Source: an uncultured Aquimarina sp.
GTDB lineage: Bacteria; Bacteroidota; Bacteroidia; Flavobacteriales; Flavobacteriaceae
Reading direction: 5' to 3'
Assembly: GCA_947500545.1 (NCBI GenBank)
Contig: CANMSO010000005.1
Coordinates: 124,001-188,000, forward strand
DNA: 64,000 bases
Numbering within the stretch: position 1 is the stretch's first letter; each line of letters opens with the position of its first letter. The notes under the pieces were generated by a model. That model was given only the letters and a program-made list of their open reading frames with translations, was not told where the DNA came from and ran no database searches. This document shows positions 34,144 through 44,934 of this stretch, one piece after another. A program made the translations under genes and the position numbers.

Positions 34144-37100
34144 TTATTTTTTTATTACCCTACCAGAATAGGTTTGATCTTTAACTTTAAGTGTATAAAA
34201 GTATAATCCAGATTCTAGGCCATCCACATCCACCGTTTCGGTAGTCTTTGCGTCATTTTGTTCTTTTTTATGAACGAATACCTTTATGCCTAAATGATTA
34301 TAAAATTCAAGAACATAAGAAGCAGTTATATCAAGTTGAATATTTAATTGTTCTTTCATAGGATTAGGATATAGTAGTACCTCTGGATTTTTTATTAGAG
34401 CAGTACTAATGTTATTACTTCTTAATGTTAGTCCATCCAAATAAGCTCTAATGGCGTTAGAAAAAGAGAGGTTTTCGAATTTATCCCAGTTAATAGACCA
34501 GCTCATTATTCCTCTAAGATTGGGATATGTTTGTGAGAGTTGATATTGTCCTCCAAAGGAATTACCATTAATTAGATAATCTAAAGAATTAATTACTCCT
34601 TGAGTTCCAATATGCCCTCCACCAGCATTAATAGTTGCTGGCACTCCAATTAGAACTTGATCGGGTCGAAGTGCAGGAAAAAACTTGCTTGCATCATTGG
34701 TGATCGGAAATCCTTTGAGCAACATATCCACTAGGGAAACATAAAAATCCGGTCCTGATCCGGGGATATACCCTTGATCATCTAATGCTGTAATAAAACC
34801 TGAATTATAATATTGCACCTGTAAAAAAGTGAGCTTATCTCTTAGCGCATGTATCAATGGTAAATAGGCACCCGATCTTCTATCTGCACCTGTTGAGATT
34901 CCCCCATAGAATTGGTATCCCAGTTGCACAAAAAATGTTTCAGGAGCCATAGTAAGTATAAAATCATCTCCAAAGTGATTGCAAACTCTTTTTACTGCCT
35001 CTATAGTATTAACAATAACTGGGGTTGTAGGATTTGCAAAATCTGTATCACCTAATTCGAATGAAAGTGAATTTCCTTCAAAGTCAATATCCATTCCATC
35101 AAATCCATATTCCTCTATAATAGATATCATAGAATTGATAAATTTATCTCGTGCAATAGTGCTATTTAATCTCACCTGACCTTCTGCTCCGCCAATAGAA
35201 ATGATTACTTTTTTACCTTGACTTTGCAAAAACTGAACATCTGATTTAAATTCTGCATCAGAATATCCAATAGCATCAAAATCTGAAGAAAGCTCAAATT
35301 CTATCTCACCGTCTGTTGGTGAAACCTTTGCCACTGCAAAAGATACATTAACCACATCCCAAGCTGAAGAAACATCTCTTAACTTTATTAATGTAGACCC
35401 ATTATTAAAATTATGCCAATATCCATTCATGATTCTTGCGGGTAATTCTCCGCCACCGCTGGAACCATTAACTCTAATATTTACTGCACTTGATGTCGTA
35501 GACAAATTATCGTTATCCGTTGCCCTAGCGGTAAGTGAATAATTACCTACTTCAACAGTATTCATAGCAAAATTGTATGGTCTTGATATGTCTTCACCTA
35601 GTTTGGTACCATTACTAAAAAATTCAACTTTGGTGATATTTCCATCACTATCCGAAGCTATTACATTGATAATTATGTTACTACCTTCGATAAAAGATTG
35701 TCCATTACTTGGAGAAGTAATCGATACGATAGGTTCACCATCGCCTCCTCCAGAACATTCTCCTACCAGTATCCAGGCATCTTCCCAATATGGACCCATC
35801 CCTGGGGCATATGCCGTAGCTGCACCATTACACCAACCAGTAAATGGCCATGGTTTACATTCATAAAGATTACCATCGTTTTGCACCTGGCTTCCAGCAA
35901 CATATCCTCCGTCTTCAACATATTGATCTGCATTACAATTGCCGTTTCCACTACCCGATGTATTTACTGTGATCGTTACTGTGGATGATAATGTAGCGCT
36001 TCCCTCATTATCAAACGCCTTGGCCGTTAACAAATGATTGCCGACCGATGCTGTATTCCAATCAAAAGCATAAGGTGTGGTAGCATCGGTGGCAAGCAAT
36101 GTGTTTCCATTATAAAATTCTACTTTGGTTATCGTACCATCGGCATCCGATGCTGTGGCACCGAGAGCGATGGTCTCGCCTTCAATAAATGTTTGACCCT
36201 TGGTGGGTGAAGTCAAATTGCATACCGGAGCCTGGTTAGGATCAGGTCCTATAACCTCATCCTTAATGATCATATAATCAATATTAAAATCATTACTATC
36301 CATAGCTACACGTAACACCTGAATGCCTTGAGACAAAGTAATAGTACTTGTGACTGTTTGCCAATTTTGCCAACCATTGGTATTAGGCACATTAATGATA
36401 CCGCTAACATTTTGTTCATTAACTTCGACATGAAAGTTCTTGCCCGGTGTAATAGCAGCTACGCTACACTCAAGAGTATATGTTTTTGAAGTGGCTACAT
36501 CTATAGTATACTCTAGCCATTCGCCAGCTTGTACCCAACCCACATTATGGCCTCCGGCAGAACTAGATTCTATATCTACGGCATCATTGCGATACGTTCC
36601 TCCCTGATTTAAAGTTGTTACATCATTAAAAGCAATAGATTGTCCTCCCAGATCATAATTTTCAGCCTCAATTTTACCAGGGATTACTAGCGGCGTACCT
36701 GCATATGGCTGTTGTACAGATGTAGGTGGAGGATTTGTTCCTACAGGTTCAGGCACCCACCAGTTTCCCGAAATCATCAACATACTTAGTAAATTTATAC
36801 TAGTACCATAATAATCTGTTTGTCTGTTTTTAATGTAATTCCATCCAGAATTTAGAAAGCTTTGGTTTGAATTATTTGAAATAGATGCTGCCACAAGCGG
36901 AGCCACAAAAGCAGAAGGGCCATATCTGCTACCTACCACTTGTCCATTTACCGAATACCCAGAAGCAAAGCTTCCAAAGTTAGTTCCTATATCGGTCTTT
37001 GTCCAGTTTACAAACCGGTTGGATTGTACCCTTGCAGCCTGTGTTCCGTAATGAGCAAAATCTGTAGCGATCCGTAATGGAGTTCTACAAGCATTCCAAT

Positions 37101-37950
37101 AATAATCTTGAGAATTAGGTTCTCCGGTAGCATTATTCACATCTGGCCTGGCCGGATTATCATCTACAAAATCGGGTAAAATCCCAAGGTTATTAGTATT
37201 AAGTTGATCTATCATTTGATACACTGTATTCGCTACATTGTCCCAGAAATTATCTCCTGTAGCCTTTTGATATGCTCTAAAATGTCCGGTCATCCAATCT
37301 GAAGAGCGGGTCTCTAAAGCATTGTTATCCCAATCTCCCATCATGACTCTAAGAGAAGATGGATGTATTAATGAGATTTTGATACCTCTGGTGATCATAT
37401 CTTTTGCTTCTTGTAAATAATTAATTGTACTATCAGATCCCCATTGATAATGAGCTAATAATAATGCGTATGCAATATCCATATCGCCATCTGCCGCAGA
37501 ACTGAATGCATTGGTTCGTTCATCAACAGCAACATTCCATCCCATTAATTCCGAATTGATGGTACTACGATGTGCATCAAAAAAATTATACAATCCGTCA
37601 AAATAGGTTTTGGCTTGGCTATCATAACCACTCATTAGTGCTGTAATTATCATTCCATATCCATGTCCTTCAGACGTTCCTTTACTAGGGACTGAACAAC
37701 CTGTACATCCTCCTTCTATAAAGTATCCTCCTGGAAAATTGGTGGGTTTTAAGAAACTTGATTTCCAATAATCGTACATGTTCTGTACATCGATGTTCAT
37801 TTGTTGTTGAGATACATTGTTCGGCTTAATGCATTCGTTCCAGTCTTTTTGTTGAGGAAAGGGTCTATTTTGAGCAGTAGATTTAAAAAAAGAGCCAACA
37901 ATGAAAAAATAGCAACATAGTATTTTTAATATAGTAAGTTTTGTTTTCAT
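34144..37950 (-). CDS. Bifunctional GH8-GH18 enzyme (chitosanase/chitinase-like), T9SS-secreted
   Basis: This 1268-residue multidomain enzyme has a signal peptide (cleavage after S-T-A-Q, near residue 27). The GH8 domain (about 30-405) has the catalytic acid Glu94 in G-T-S-E-G-H-G-Y-G and the acidic D-G-D-M-D-I-A-Y-A segment near 154-158. Then come a CBM6 (about 417-567), an Ig-like domain, a CBM5/12-type chitin-binding module (about 668-732), a second Ig-like domain, and a GH18 domain (about 838-1180) with D-G-M-D-I-D-F-E near residue 952. A T9SS C-terminal domain ends it. GH8 can be chitosanase, cellulase or lichenase; the GH18 partner favours chitosan/chitin. The CBM5 and GH18 parts resemble those of the next gene. 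Confidence 0.88.
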   Translation of the reverse strand: MKTKLTILKILCCYFFIVGSFFKSTAQNRPFPQQKDWNECIKPNNVSQQQMNIDVQNMYDYWKSSFLKPTNFPGGYFIEGGCTGCSVPSKGTSEGHGYGMIITALMSGYDSQAKTYFDGLYNFFDAHRSTINSELMGWNVAVDERTNAFSSAADGDMDIAYALLLAHYQWGSDSTINYLQEAKDMITRGIKISLIHPSSLRVMMGDWDNNALETRSSDWMTGHFRAYQKATGDNFWDNVANTVYQMIDQLNTNNLGILPDFVDDNPARPDVNNATGEPNSQDYYWNACRTPLRIATDFAHYGTQAARVQSNRFVNWTKTDIGTNFGSFASGYSVNGQVVGSRYGPSAFVAPLVAASISNNSNQSFLNSGWNYIKNRQTDYYGTSINLLSMLMISGNWWVPEPVGTNPPPTSVQQPYAGTPLVIPGKIEAENYDLGGQSIAFNDVTTLNQGGTYRNDAVDIESSSAGGHNVGWVQAGEWLEYTIDVATSKTYTLECSVAAITPGKNFHVEVNEQNVSGIINVPNTNGWQNWQTVTSTITLSQGIQVLRVAMDSNDFNIDYMIIKDEVIGPDPNQAPVCNLTSPTKGQTFIEGETIALGATASDADGTITKVEFYNGNTLLATDATTPYAFDWNTASVGNHLLTAKAFDNEGSATLSSTVTITVNTSGSGNGNCNADQYVEDGGYVAGSQVQNDGNLYECKPWPFTGWCNGAATAYAPGMGPYWEDAWILVGECSGGGDGEPIVSITSPSNGQSFIEGSNIIINVIASDSDGNITKVEFFSNGTKLGEDISRPYNFAMNTVEVGNYSLTARATDNDNLSTTSSAVNIRVNGSSGGGELPARIMNGYWHNFNNGSTLIKLRDVSSAWDVVNVSFAVAKVSPTDGEIEFELSSDFDAIGYSDAEFKSDVQFLQSQGKKVIISIGGAEGQVRLNSTIARDKFINSMISIIEEYGFDGMDIDFEGNSLSFELGDTDFANPTTPVIVNTIEAVKRVCNHFGDDFILTMAPETFFVQLGYQFYGGISTGADRRSGAYLPLIHALRDKLTFLQVQYYNSGFITALDDQGYIPGSGPDFYVSLVDMLLKGFPITNDASKFFPALRPDQVLIGVPATINAGGGHIGTQGVINSLDYLINGNSFGGQYQLSQTYPNLRGIMSWSINWDKFENLSFSNAIRAYLDGLTLRSNNISTALIKNPEVLLYPNPMKEQLNIQLDITASYVLEFYNHLGIKVFVHKKEQNDAKTTETVDVDGLESGLYFYTLKVKDQTYSGRVIKK

Positions 37951-37974
37951 AGCCTAGGTTTAAGATGAAGTGAT

Positions 37975-38017
37975 AAAAAAACCATCCGATGATGTGGTTG
38001 AAATGATCACCGGATGG
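37975..38017 (-). terminator. Terminator after the triple-GH18 chitinase gene
   Basis: On the minus strand, CCATCCG...CGGATGG (outer 7 bp, one mismatch, then four more pairs) is followed by seven T residues (37975-37981 on the plus strand are A). Confidence 0.8.
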
Positions 38018-38031
38018 CTAAAAAATTGGGA

Positions 38032-41000
38032 CTAGCGTTTTATAAGCTTACCTGTAGTTTTCCCTTTGGATGTTGAAATTGTATAGAAATATAATCCTTC
38101 TTCTAATTTACTTACATCAAAAGTTCTAAGGTTACTCCCTTTCTGAATCTTACTATTTTGATATTGTAATACCTGGATACCTGCGGCATTAAATATCTGA
38201 AGGCTAAATACAGAATTTGGTAGTTCACTTTTTATATTTAAGTTGATTACGTCGCCTTCTACCGGATTTGGAGAAAGTGAAATTTCATTTACATCTTGCT
38301 TTTGAACTATAGTTGTTCTACCATCTAATCCATCTAAATAGGCTCTATGCGGATTAGAAAATCCAAATCCACTAGATTTATCCCAATTAATAGACCAAGT
38401 CATAAGTCCTCTGAAGTCTTGGTAACCTGAAGGGTTTCTTAAAGTATATCTCCCTCCAAAAGATTGACCTTTGATTATATAATCTAAAGCTTTATGTACT
38501 TCTGCCGGAACGGTATAGCCACTTCCTGCGGCAGATCCTGTAGCAGGTAATCCTATTGCAACCTGATCAGGTCTTAATGCGGGGAATTGTTGACCACCAG
38601 CTACAGGGAATCCTTGTAACAACATATCCGCCATAGCAACATGAAAGTCAGCATTTGCCGATCCATAACATAACCCATCTAATCCTAACATACAACCTGT
38701 ATTATAATGCTGCACATGGATGTAATCCATATCATTTCGTAAAGCATAAATAATAGGAAGATAAGCTCCGGCAGGACCGCCATAAGAACTAAATCCACCT
38801 TGAACAAACAAGGTCTCTGGTGCCATAGATAATATAAAATCAGAACCAAATTGTGATAAGATCGTTCTACTTGCATTAATAAGATTCACGATCTTGGGAG
38901 AGGTAGGGTTTTTGAAATCAGTATCTCCTCCTACAAGAGAAATAGACTGTCCTTCAAAGTCGATATCCATACCATCAAAACCATATTCTCTTATTATATT
39001 AATCATGGAAGTACTAAATGCCTGGGCATCTGCTGGTGTATTAATACCTACAACACCTGTTTCTCCTCCCATAGAAATTAATACTTTCTTACCCCTACTT
39101 TGTAAAAGTGCTACGTCATTTTTGAATTCTTGTACGCTAGAATAAATTGCAGGATCTGGTGTAAATGTCATTGTAGAACCTACTGGTACTGTTGGTACTG
39201 CAAAAGCAATATTTACAACATCCCATTTATCAGAAACTTCACTAAGTTTCATAGGACCTGCAGGATTGATAAAATTATGCCAATATCCTACTAATATTCT
39301 TTTTGGTAAATCTCCTCCGGGATTTGGTGGATTCGTTGACCCTACAGAAATAGATACGGCAGGTGAATCTCCTATTGCATTATCATCATCGGTGACTTTT
39401 GCAGTCAGTGTATAATTTCCGTTTGAAGCATTGTTCAATACATAATTATAAGGACTTGTTGTATCTTCTCCTAGTTTTGATCCATTACTAAAGAATTCGA
39501 CTTTGATCACATTTCCATCACTATCAGAGGCAGTGGCATTTATTGTAATGCTACTTCCTGTAGTAAACGATTGCCCATTTGTTGGATTAACAATCGATAC
39601 TGTTGGAGCAATATTCCCAGGTGGGTTTGTTCCCCCGCATTCTCCTAATAATGTCCAGGCATCTTCCCAATAGGTTCCTGTACCCGGAGCATATGCCCAT
39701 GCAGCACCATTACACCAACCTGAGAATGGATATGGTTTGCATTCGTATAGGTTTCCTTCATTTTGCACCAAACTTCCTGCAACATAACCTCCATTTTCGG
39801 CATACTGAGAATCATCACAAGTACCACCACCTGTATCAGATTGCACAGTAATATTGATGGCAGAAGAAGTTGTGCTAGCGGCCTCATTATCAGACGCTAT
39901 AGCAATTAGACTATGACTACCTGTTGTTGCCGTCCAATTTGCTGTGAAAGGTGATGAAGTATCTTCGCTAATCATGTTTCCATCTACATAAAATATTACT
40001 TTACCAATACTACCATCAGGATCACTGGCATTTGCCGAAATATTTACACTTTGTCCGGCCGTATAATTTGTATTATTTATTGGGCTACTTATGACAACCG
40101 TTGGAGGTTGATTATCTACAGGAGGATTACCACAAGGATCTCCAACCACTTGATTTATTGCTACCAACAATGATGTTGTAGCACTACTAGTATCATGAGA
40201 TAGTTCCCACATCATAATACCACCACCTCTTTGTATAGCCATCTCAGTTTTCGCTTTGATCGTAGGAACTCCATTATAATTCATTCCTTGATACGAATCA
40301 CTGTTGGGATTGGCTCCCATAGCCAATAATTCACTATAACTTTTTACTTGCGGACGACTATAAAATGGTACTCCTAATACCGCCTTTGATTTTGGCAATC
40401 CTCTACCGAGCCAATAATCTAATCCTCCTGTGGCTTGTGACATAGATCCATGAGACGGTCCATCGTATGCCATTATATTCAAGAAATCTACATCATCAAA
40501 TACTCCACTAAGTACCCCATCAGCATTCCATCCAGAAACGACTACAGCCGCGGTTAACAATTTACCTCTGCTATGCATGGCTTGCCCTAATTCTTCCATC
40601 AATAATTCATAGTTCTGTGGCTCATTACCTTCACGAGGATATTCCCAATCCATATCTACACCATCAAGATTGTATTGATTTACAAAATTGACCAGGTTAT
40701 TAATAAATGTCGTTCGCGTTGTTTGGTTTGCCGCCAATGTTGTGAACGCAGAATCATTACCATCCATCCATCCGCCAACGGCTATCAATATTTTTACACC
40801 CTGAGCATGACCTTGAGTAACAATTTGCTGCATTTTAGAGATATTATCCAACGGGCGCAGACTTCCATCACTATTGGGTAATAAGAAAGAATAATTAATA
40901 TGCGTCAATTTATCATATTGAATACCACTTGCACTACCTTGCCAGCTTGGCATATATCCTACGACTTTAAAACCACTGGTATCACAGCCTCCAGTATCTG

Positions 41001-43578
41001 AAGTAACATTAATACTTACAGCACTTGAAGTAGTGGATTGGCTAGCATTATCGGTAGCTTTTGCAGTGATGTTATGACTACCTAAGGTAGCGGTCCAGTT
41101 GGCGGTATAGGGAGCAGAACTATCCTGCCCTATCATACTGCCATCGACATAGAATTCTACATTTGAAATAGTACCATTAGTATCTGAAGCATCAGCTGTT
41201 ATTGTAACTACATTGCCTTGTACAAAAGATTGTCCGTTTGTAGGTGAAGTAACTGTAACTTGAGGAGCTCCGTTACCACCATCATTACAAGGACGGATCA
41301 ATTCCCAAACGCCCTCTCTATTAGTTACAGGGTCATTATTCTGTGTCCACCATTTAGCTTTGTACTCATTTCCTTGATATGAGACTACATCTCCTCCGGT
41401 ATACACTTGTCCAGGAACATAGACTGGTGCTGCACAAGAGCTACCGCTTCCGTTGACGGTAATTGAAACAGATGAAGCGCCCTCTCCATTTTCATTATCA
41501 AAAGCTTTTACAGTAATTGTATAGCTTCCTTCTGCTACGTTTGCCCAACTATAACTATAAGGTGCACTCGTATCTTCACTTAGCATTGTATTTCCGTTAT
41601 AAAACTCAACGCGGCTTATTGTACCATCAGTATCTGATGCATTTGCGGCAATATTAATTGTAGCTCTGGCAGTAAAAGTTGCTCCTTGAGTTGGAGACGT
41701 AATAGCTACTGTGGGTAACTCGTTTCCACCAATTCCATTAACAGTAATAGAAACTGAAGAAGTTGAACTTGCTCCCTCATTATCATATGCTTTTGCAATA
41801 ATTGTATAACTACCAGCGGATACATTAGTCCAGTTGTACGTATATGGTGCAGTAGAATCTTCTCCTAATAAAGAAGATCCATTGTAAAATTCAACGCGTG
41901 CTATGCTAACATTATCAGTTGCATTAGCAGCAACATTGATAGTATTTCCTGCTTCAAAAGTAGCTCCTTGAGAAGGTGAAGTAATAGAAACCGTAGGTGG
42001 TGGATTACCCGTATCTCCAGAAGCGAATACTTCATTCATCTTATTAACTAAAGGAGATTTTACGTTGGACCATCTTTTTAGTTTTGTGCCAAATGATTGA
42101 GGTGACCCAGAAAATTCTAAGTCTCCAAAAACTGTCCAAATAATTGTCCCGGCGAGGTTGTTATCATTAATAAACTGTGCTTTTACAGCTATAGATTCTT
42201 CGTCATCATAACTTAAAAAGAAATTACCTTTGGTCATATAAGGCACCTTTGCCTGATCGTCCCACTTTCTTGTCCATCCGCTTCCTGATCCTGTTTTTTG
42301 TTTGATAAAGAAGTGATTGGGAGTACCGTCATATACTTCGAGAGGCCAATTTGTATAATCTGCAGCAGTGCTTATTGGGCCATCAGGTTGTATTGTGACA
42401 TTTGTCTTTATGGTAGGAGCATTTATGTCCGCTACACCATTTGTAACAACACCTCTACCATAAAAGGGAGCTCCGAAATTGATTTTATTTACAGGTACTC
42501 CCATACCTTTCATTTTGCTCAATAAAGTTTGCCAATTAAAATCTGGAGCTTCTGCCCCATCATAAGGATATACTGGTGCATTATGACCTGCAATATTTGA
42601 CCACCCACCATTGAAGTCGTAGGTCATCATATTGAAGTAATCCATTGTAGTAGCTAATTTTGACCAATTAAACCCTTCTATTTTTTTATAATCTGCTGCC
42701 ATTGCAGCAGTAATTAATTTATCCGGACCTATTGCATTTCTAATTTCTTGTACTAAATTTTCGAAATTAACATAATCTGCATTAGTCCCTGTAAAATTCA
42801 TTCCAGGAAACGGACCTGGATATTCCCAATCCAGATCAATTCCATCAAACCCCATGTTAATGAGTTTTTTACAATCTTCTATGAAACGAGCTCTTTTAGT
42901 AGCATCCGCTGCCATTTCTGGGAAATGCTTGCACATGCTCCATCCTCCAATAGACGCCATTACTTTGACTCCATTTTGATGAGCAAGTTCTAGTAATCCC
43001 TTAGCTCCACTACCTTCTTTAGGAAGTGGTAGTGGTAAGGTACCTGAAAGCCCCCATTCTGGATGACTCCACGAATTTCCACCTACGGTAACCTGATAAC
43101 CTAATGCTTCTGCTCTTTCTTTTACCGCAGGGCTTATATAATTTATGTTTTCAATCTCTCCAAATAAAATATGAAAATCCCAACTACTATATGGATCGCC
43201 ATATAACAAATCTGCGGGTTGTTGAACAACCCCTGGTTGATAAATTTGTTTGTTACGTAAATCACCACTATGAAGAGAGCCGTCTACGGCAACCCCAAAA
43301 AACGAGTAGTTTAGAATCGTATATTTAGAATAATCTATATTTAATTGAGTTAAAGCTCCTGCAGAAGGTACTCCTGCACTTGCTGCTTTCCACGCATCCC
43401 AATTGGTAATATAACCAATGATTTGCTTGTTATGGTTCGATGTGGTTGCACTACCACCTGTATTAACTTGTGCATTAGCAGTACCTGCAATGCTAATAAG
43501 AATTAAAAAGAGAAGTGTCATTGGAAACAATTTCCAATAGAGCCAACACTCTTTGAGAGTAAATTTTGGGTCTTTCAT
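38032..43578 (-). CDS. Giant chitinase with three GH18 domains, T9SS-secreted
   Basis: This 1848-residue secreted protein has a signal peptide ending T-A-N-A-Q (near 37). GH18-1 (about 42-505) has D-G-I-D-L-D-W-E near 243; two Ig-like domains and a CBM5/12 (about 713-765) follow. GH18-2 (about 868-1140) has D-G-V-D-M-D-W-E near 971, between Ig-like domains; a second CBM5/12 lies at about 1250-1312. GH18-3 (about 1418-1765) has D-G-M-D-I-D-F-E near 1534, and a type A T9SS domain ends the protein. All three motifs are intact. The three domains belong to visibly different GH18 subgroups, suggesting endo/exo synergy in one chain. It is related in plan to Flavobacterium johnsoniae ChiA, which has two GH18 domains. 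Confidence 0.93.
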   Translation of the reverse strand: MKDPKFTLKECWLYWKLFPMTLLFLILISIAGTANAQVNTGGSATTSNHNKQIIGYITNWDAWKAASAGVPSAGALTQLNIDYSKYTILNYSFFGVAVDGSLHSGDLRNKQIYQPGVVQQPADLLYGDPYSSWDFHILFGEIENINYISPAVKERAEALGYQVTVGGNSWSHPEWGLSGTLPLPLPKEGSGAKGLLELAHQNGVKVMASIGGWSMCKHFPEMAADATKRARFIEDCKKLINMGFDGIDLDWEYPGPFPGMNFTGTNADYVNFENLVQEIRNAIGPDKLITAAMAADYKKIEGFNWSKLATTMDYFNMMTYDFNGGWSNIAGHNAPVYPYDGAEAPDFNWQTLLSKMKGMGVPVNKINFGAPFYGRGVVTNGVADINAPTIKTNVTIQPDGPISTAADYTNWPLEVYDGTPNHFFIKQKTGSGSGWTRKWDDQAKVPYMTKGNFFLSYDDEESIAVKAQFINDNNLAGTIIWTVFGDLEFSGSPQSFGTKLKRWSNVKSPLVNKMNEVFASGDTGNPPPTVSITSPSQGATFEAGNTINVAANATDNVSIARVEFYNGSSLLGEDSTAPYTYNWTNVSAGSYTIIAKAYDNEGASSTSSVSITVNGIGGNELPTVAITSPTQGATFTARATINIAANASDTDGTISRVEFYNGNTMLSEDTSAPYSYSWANVAEGSYTITVKAFDNENGEGASSVSITVNGSGSSCAAPVYVPGQVYTGGDVVSYQGNEYKAKWWTQNNDPVTNREGVWELIRPCNDGGNGAPQVTVTSPTNGQSFVQGNVVTITADASDTNGTISNVEFYVDGSMIGQDSSAPYTANWTATLGSHNITAKATDNASQSTTSSAVSINVTSDTGGCDTSGFKVVGYMPSWQGSASGIQYDKLTHINYSFLLPNSDGSLRPLDNISKMQQIVTQGHAQGVKILIAVGGWMDGNDSAFTTLAANQTTRTTFINNLVNFVNQYNLDGVDMDWEYPREGNEPQNYELLMEELGQAMHSRGKLLTAAVVVSGWNADGVLSGVFDDVDFLNIMAYDGPSHGSMSQATGGLDYWLGRGLPKSKAVLGVPFYSRPQVKSYSELLAMGANPNSDSYQGMNYNGVPTIKAKTEMAIQRGGGIMMWELSHDTSSATTSLLVAINQVVGDPCGNPPVDNQPPTVVISSPINNTNYTAGQSVNISANASDPDGSIGKVIFYVDGNMISEDTSSPFTANWTATTGSHSLIAIASDNEAASTTSSAINITVQSDTGGGTCDDSQYAENGGYVAGSLVQNEGNLYECKPYPFSGWCNGAAWAYAPGTGTYWEDAWTLLGECGGTNPPGNIAPTVSIVNPTNGQSFTTGSSITINATASDSDGNVIKVEFFSNGSKLGEDTTSPYNYVLNNASNGNYTLTAKVTDDDNAIGDSPAVSISVGSTNPPNPGGDLPKRILVGYWHNFINPAGPMKLSEVSDKWDVVNIAFAVPTVPVGSTMTFTPDPAIYSSVQEFKNDVALLQSRGKKVLISMGGETGVVGINTPADAQAFSTSMINIIREYGFDGMDIDFEGQSISLVGGDTDFKNPTSPKIVNLINASRTILSQFGSDFILSMAPETLFVQGGFSSYGGPAGAYLPIIYALRNDMDYIHVQHYNTGCMLGLDGLCYGSANADFHVAMADMLLQGFPVAGGQQFPALRPDQVAIGLPATGSAAGSGYTVPAEVHKALDYIIKGQSFGGRYTLRNPSGYQDFRGLMTWSINWDKSSGFGFSNPHRAYLDGLDGRTTIVQKQDVNEISLSPNPVEGDVINLNIKSELPNSVFSLQIFNAAGIQVLQYQNSKIQKGSNLRTFDVSKLEEGLYFYTISTSKGKTTGKLIKR

Positions 43579-43872
43579 AATCGACTGTGTTAAGTTTTAA
43601 AAGAATTTATTTGTGTTATATGAAAAAGAGTTTCTCGACTCTCTTCTTTCTATCTGAAAAGTATAAAGAAGTGTTAACGACAAAAAACTAATTAGCTGAA
43701 TGACTTAAAAATGTAGCTGTTTAGAACTTAAATTGGAATAAGAGGATTCTTAAAGTTTTAATGTGATTAATATCGAAAACCTTGTTGTTTGGCTAAAAAA
43801 AAGAAAGCTTTAACAAAAAAAACGGTATTTTCATTAAAAATTTGACAACATAGCCATTAAACCTTTTTCAAA
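43579..43872. promoter_or_regulatory. Divergent promoter region between chitinase and sensor kinase
   Basis: About 300 bp of AT-rich DNA separates the minus-strand chitinase from the plus-strand LytS-type kinase. No gene is visible. It should hold promoters in both directions, but I cannot place a convincing -7 box. Confidence 0.5.
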
Positions 43873-44907
43873 ATCAAAATAAATAAAGAAATACTACATC
43901 ATGGCCTATTTTGGCTTATCTACTTCACTCTAAACACGTTACGATGGGGTAGTTATTTTGATGATTATTTGTATTCTTTTCAATCCAACCTTGTAGAATT
44001 TATCGTACATATTATTTTGGTGTACTTCAACCTATATTTCTTACTTCCAAAATTGATTCCTAATAAATATTTAGAATATCTTTTTATACTACTGGTTTCT
44101 ATTTTAACCATGACTTTGGTAAGAATTATTTTTACCTATGAATTTGTTACTACCGAAGTTTTTCCGGAATCAGAAAGGTCAGAAGATTCAATTTTTGATT
44201 TTAATTATATCACTGCAGCCTTTATAGGAGAAATTTATGTGATTGGATTTACGACTGCCATAAAAATTACGATTGATTACGTAAAAAATCTACGTAAAAC
44301 TGAAGCTTTAGAAAAACAAGGGCTTAAAAATGAGCTATCACTTCTTAAATCTCAATTACAACCTCATTTCTTTTTCAACACTTTAAATAACTTATATTCT
44401 CTAACACTAGAAAAATCTGATCAGGCTCCCGAAACGGTAGTCAAGCTCTCAGAATTCATGAGTTATGTTATTTATCAGGGAAACAAAAAGAAAGTTTCGT
44501 TAATTGATGAGATAAAATACATTCAGAATTATATCGACTTAGAACGTTTGCGATTTGGAGATCGAGTGCAGGTCGATTTTTCTCTTCTAGGAAGTATAGA
44601 AGATTATAAAATCCCCCCGCTTCTCTTATTACAATTTGTAGAAAATGCTTTTAAGCATGGTACTGATTATGAGTTGGGTGAAGTTCTTTTGCATATGGAA
44701 CTTGAGGTTAAAGATTCCTGGTTATACTTTAAAACTAAGAATAGAAAAAATAGCAATAAAATTGAGGAACTTGAAAAAGAAGGTATAGGACATAAAAATG
44801 CCAGGAGAAGGCTAGGGTTATTATTTGACGATGATTACGAATTTATTATTAAAGAAGATGAAACAAACTATGCTATAACCCTAAAAATACCTGTAGAATT
44901 AGAATAA
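43873..44907 (+). CDS. LytS-type sensor histidine kinase, non-standard start likely
   Basis: This inner-membrane kinase has about four N-terminal membrane helices and a His_kinase/HATPase core with L-Q-P-H-F-F-F-N-T-L-N-N-L-Y (phospho-acceptor His). The first usual start is TTG at 43969, but the frame is open back to a stop at 43858. The upstream codons encode H-H-G-L-F-W-L-I-Y-F-T-L-N-T-L-R-W-G, the expected first helix of this family. No ATG, GTG or TTG exists there, so an ATC (43873) or ATA (43879) start is suspected. The N-box equivalent is F-V-E-N-A-F-K-H-G. Its natural partner is the LytTR regulator at 49246. Confidence 0.8.
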   Translation: MKINKEILHHGLFWLIYFTLNTLRWGSYFDDYLYSFQSNLVEFIVHIILVYFNLYFLLPKLIPNKYLEYLFILLVSILTMTLVRIIFTYEFVTTEVFPESERSEDSIFDFNYITAAFIGEIYVIGFTTAIKITIDYVKNLRKTEALEKQGLKNELSLLKSQLQPHFFFNTLNNLYSLTLEKSDQAPETVVKLSEFMSYVIYQGNKKKVSLIDEIKYIQNYIDLERLRFGDRVQVDFSLLGSIEDYKIPPLLLLQFVENAFKHGTDYELGEVLLHMELEVKDSWLYFKTKNRKNSNKIEELEKEGIGHKNARRRLGLLFDDDYEFIIKEDETNYAITLKIPVELE

Positions 44908-44934
44908 TAACTCTCGGTAAACTATAAACCTCTA

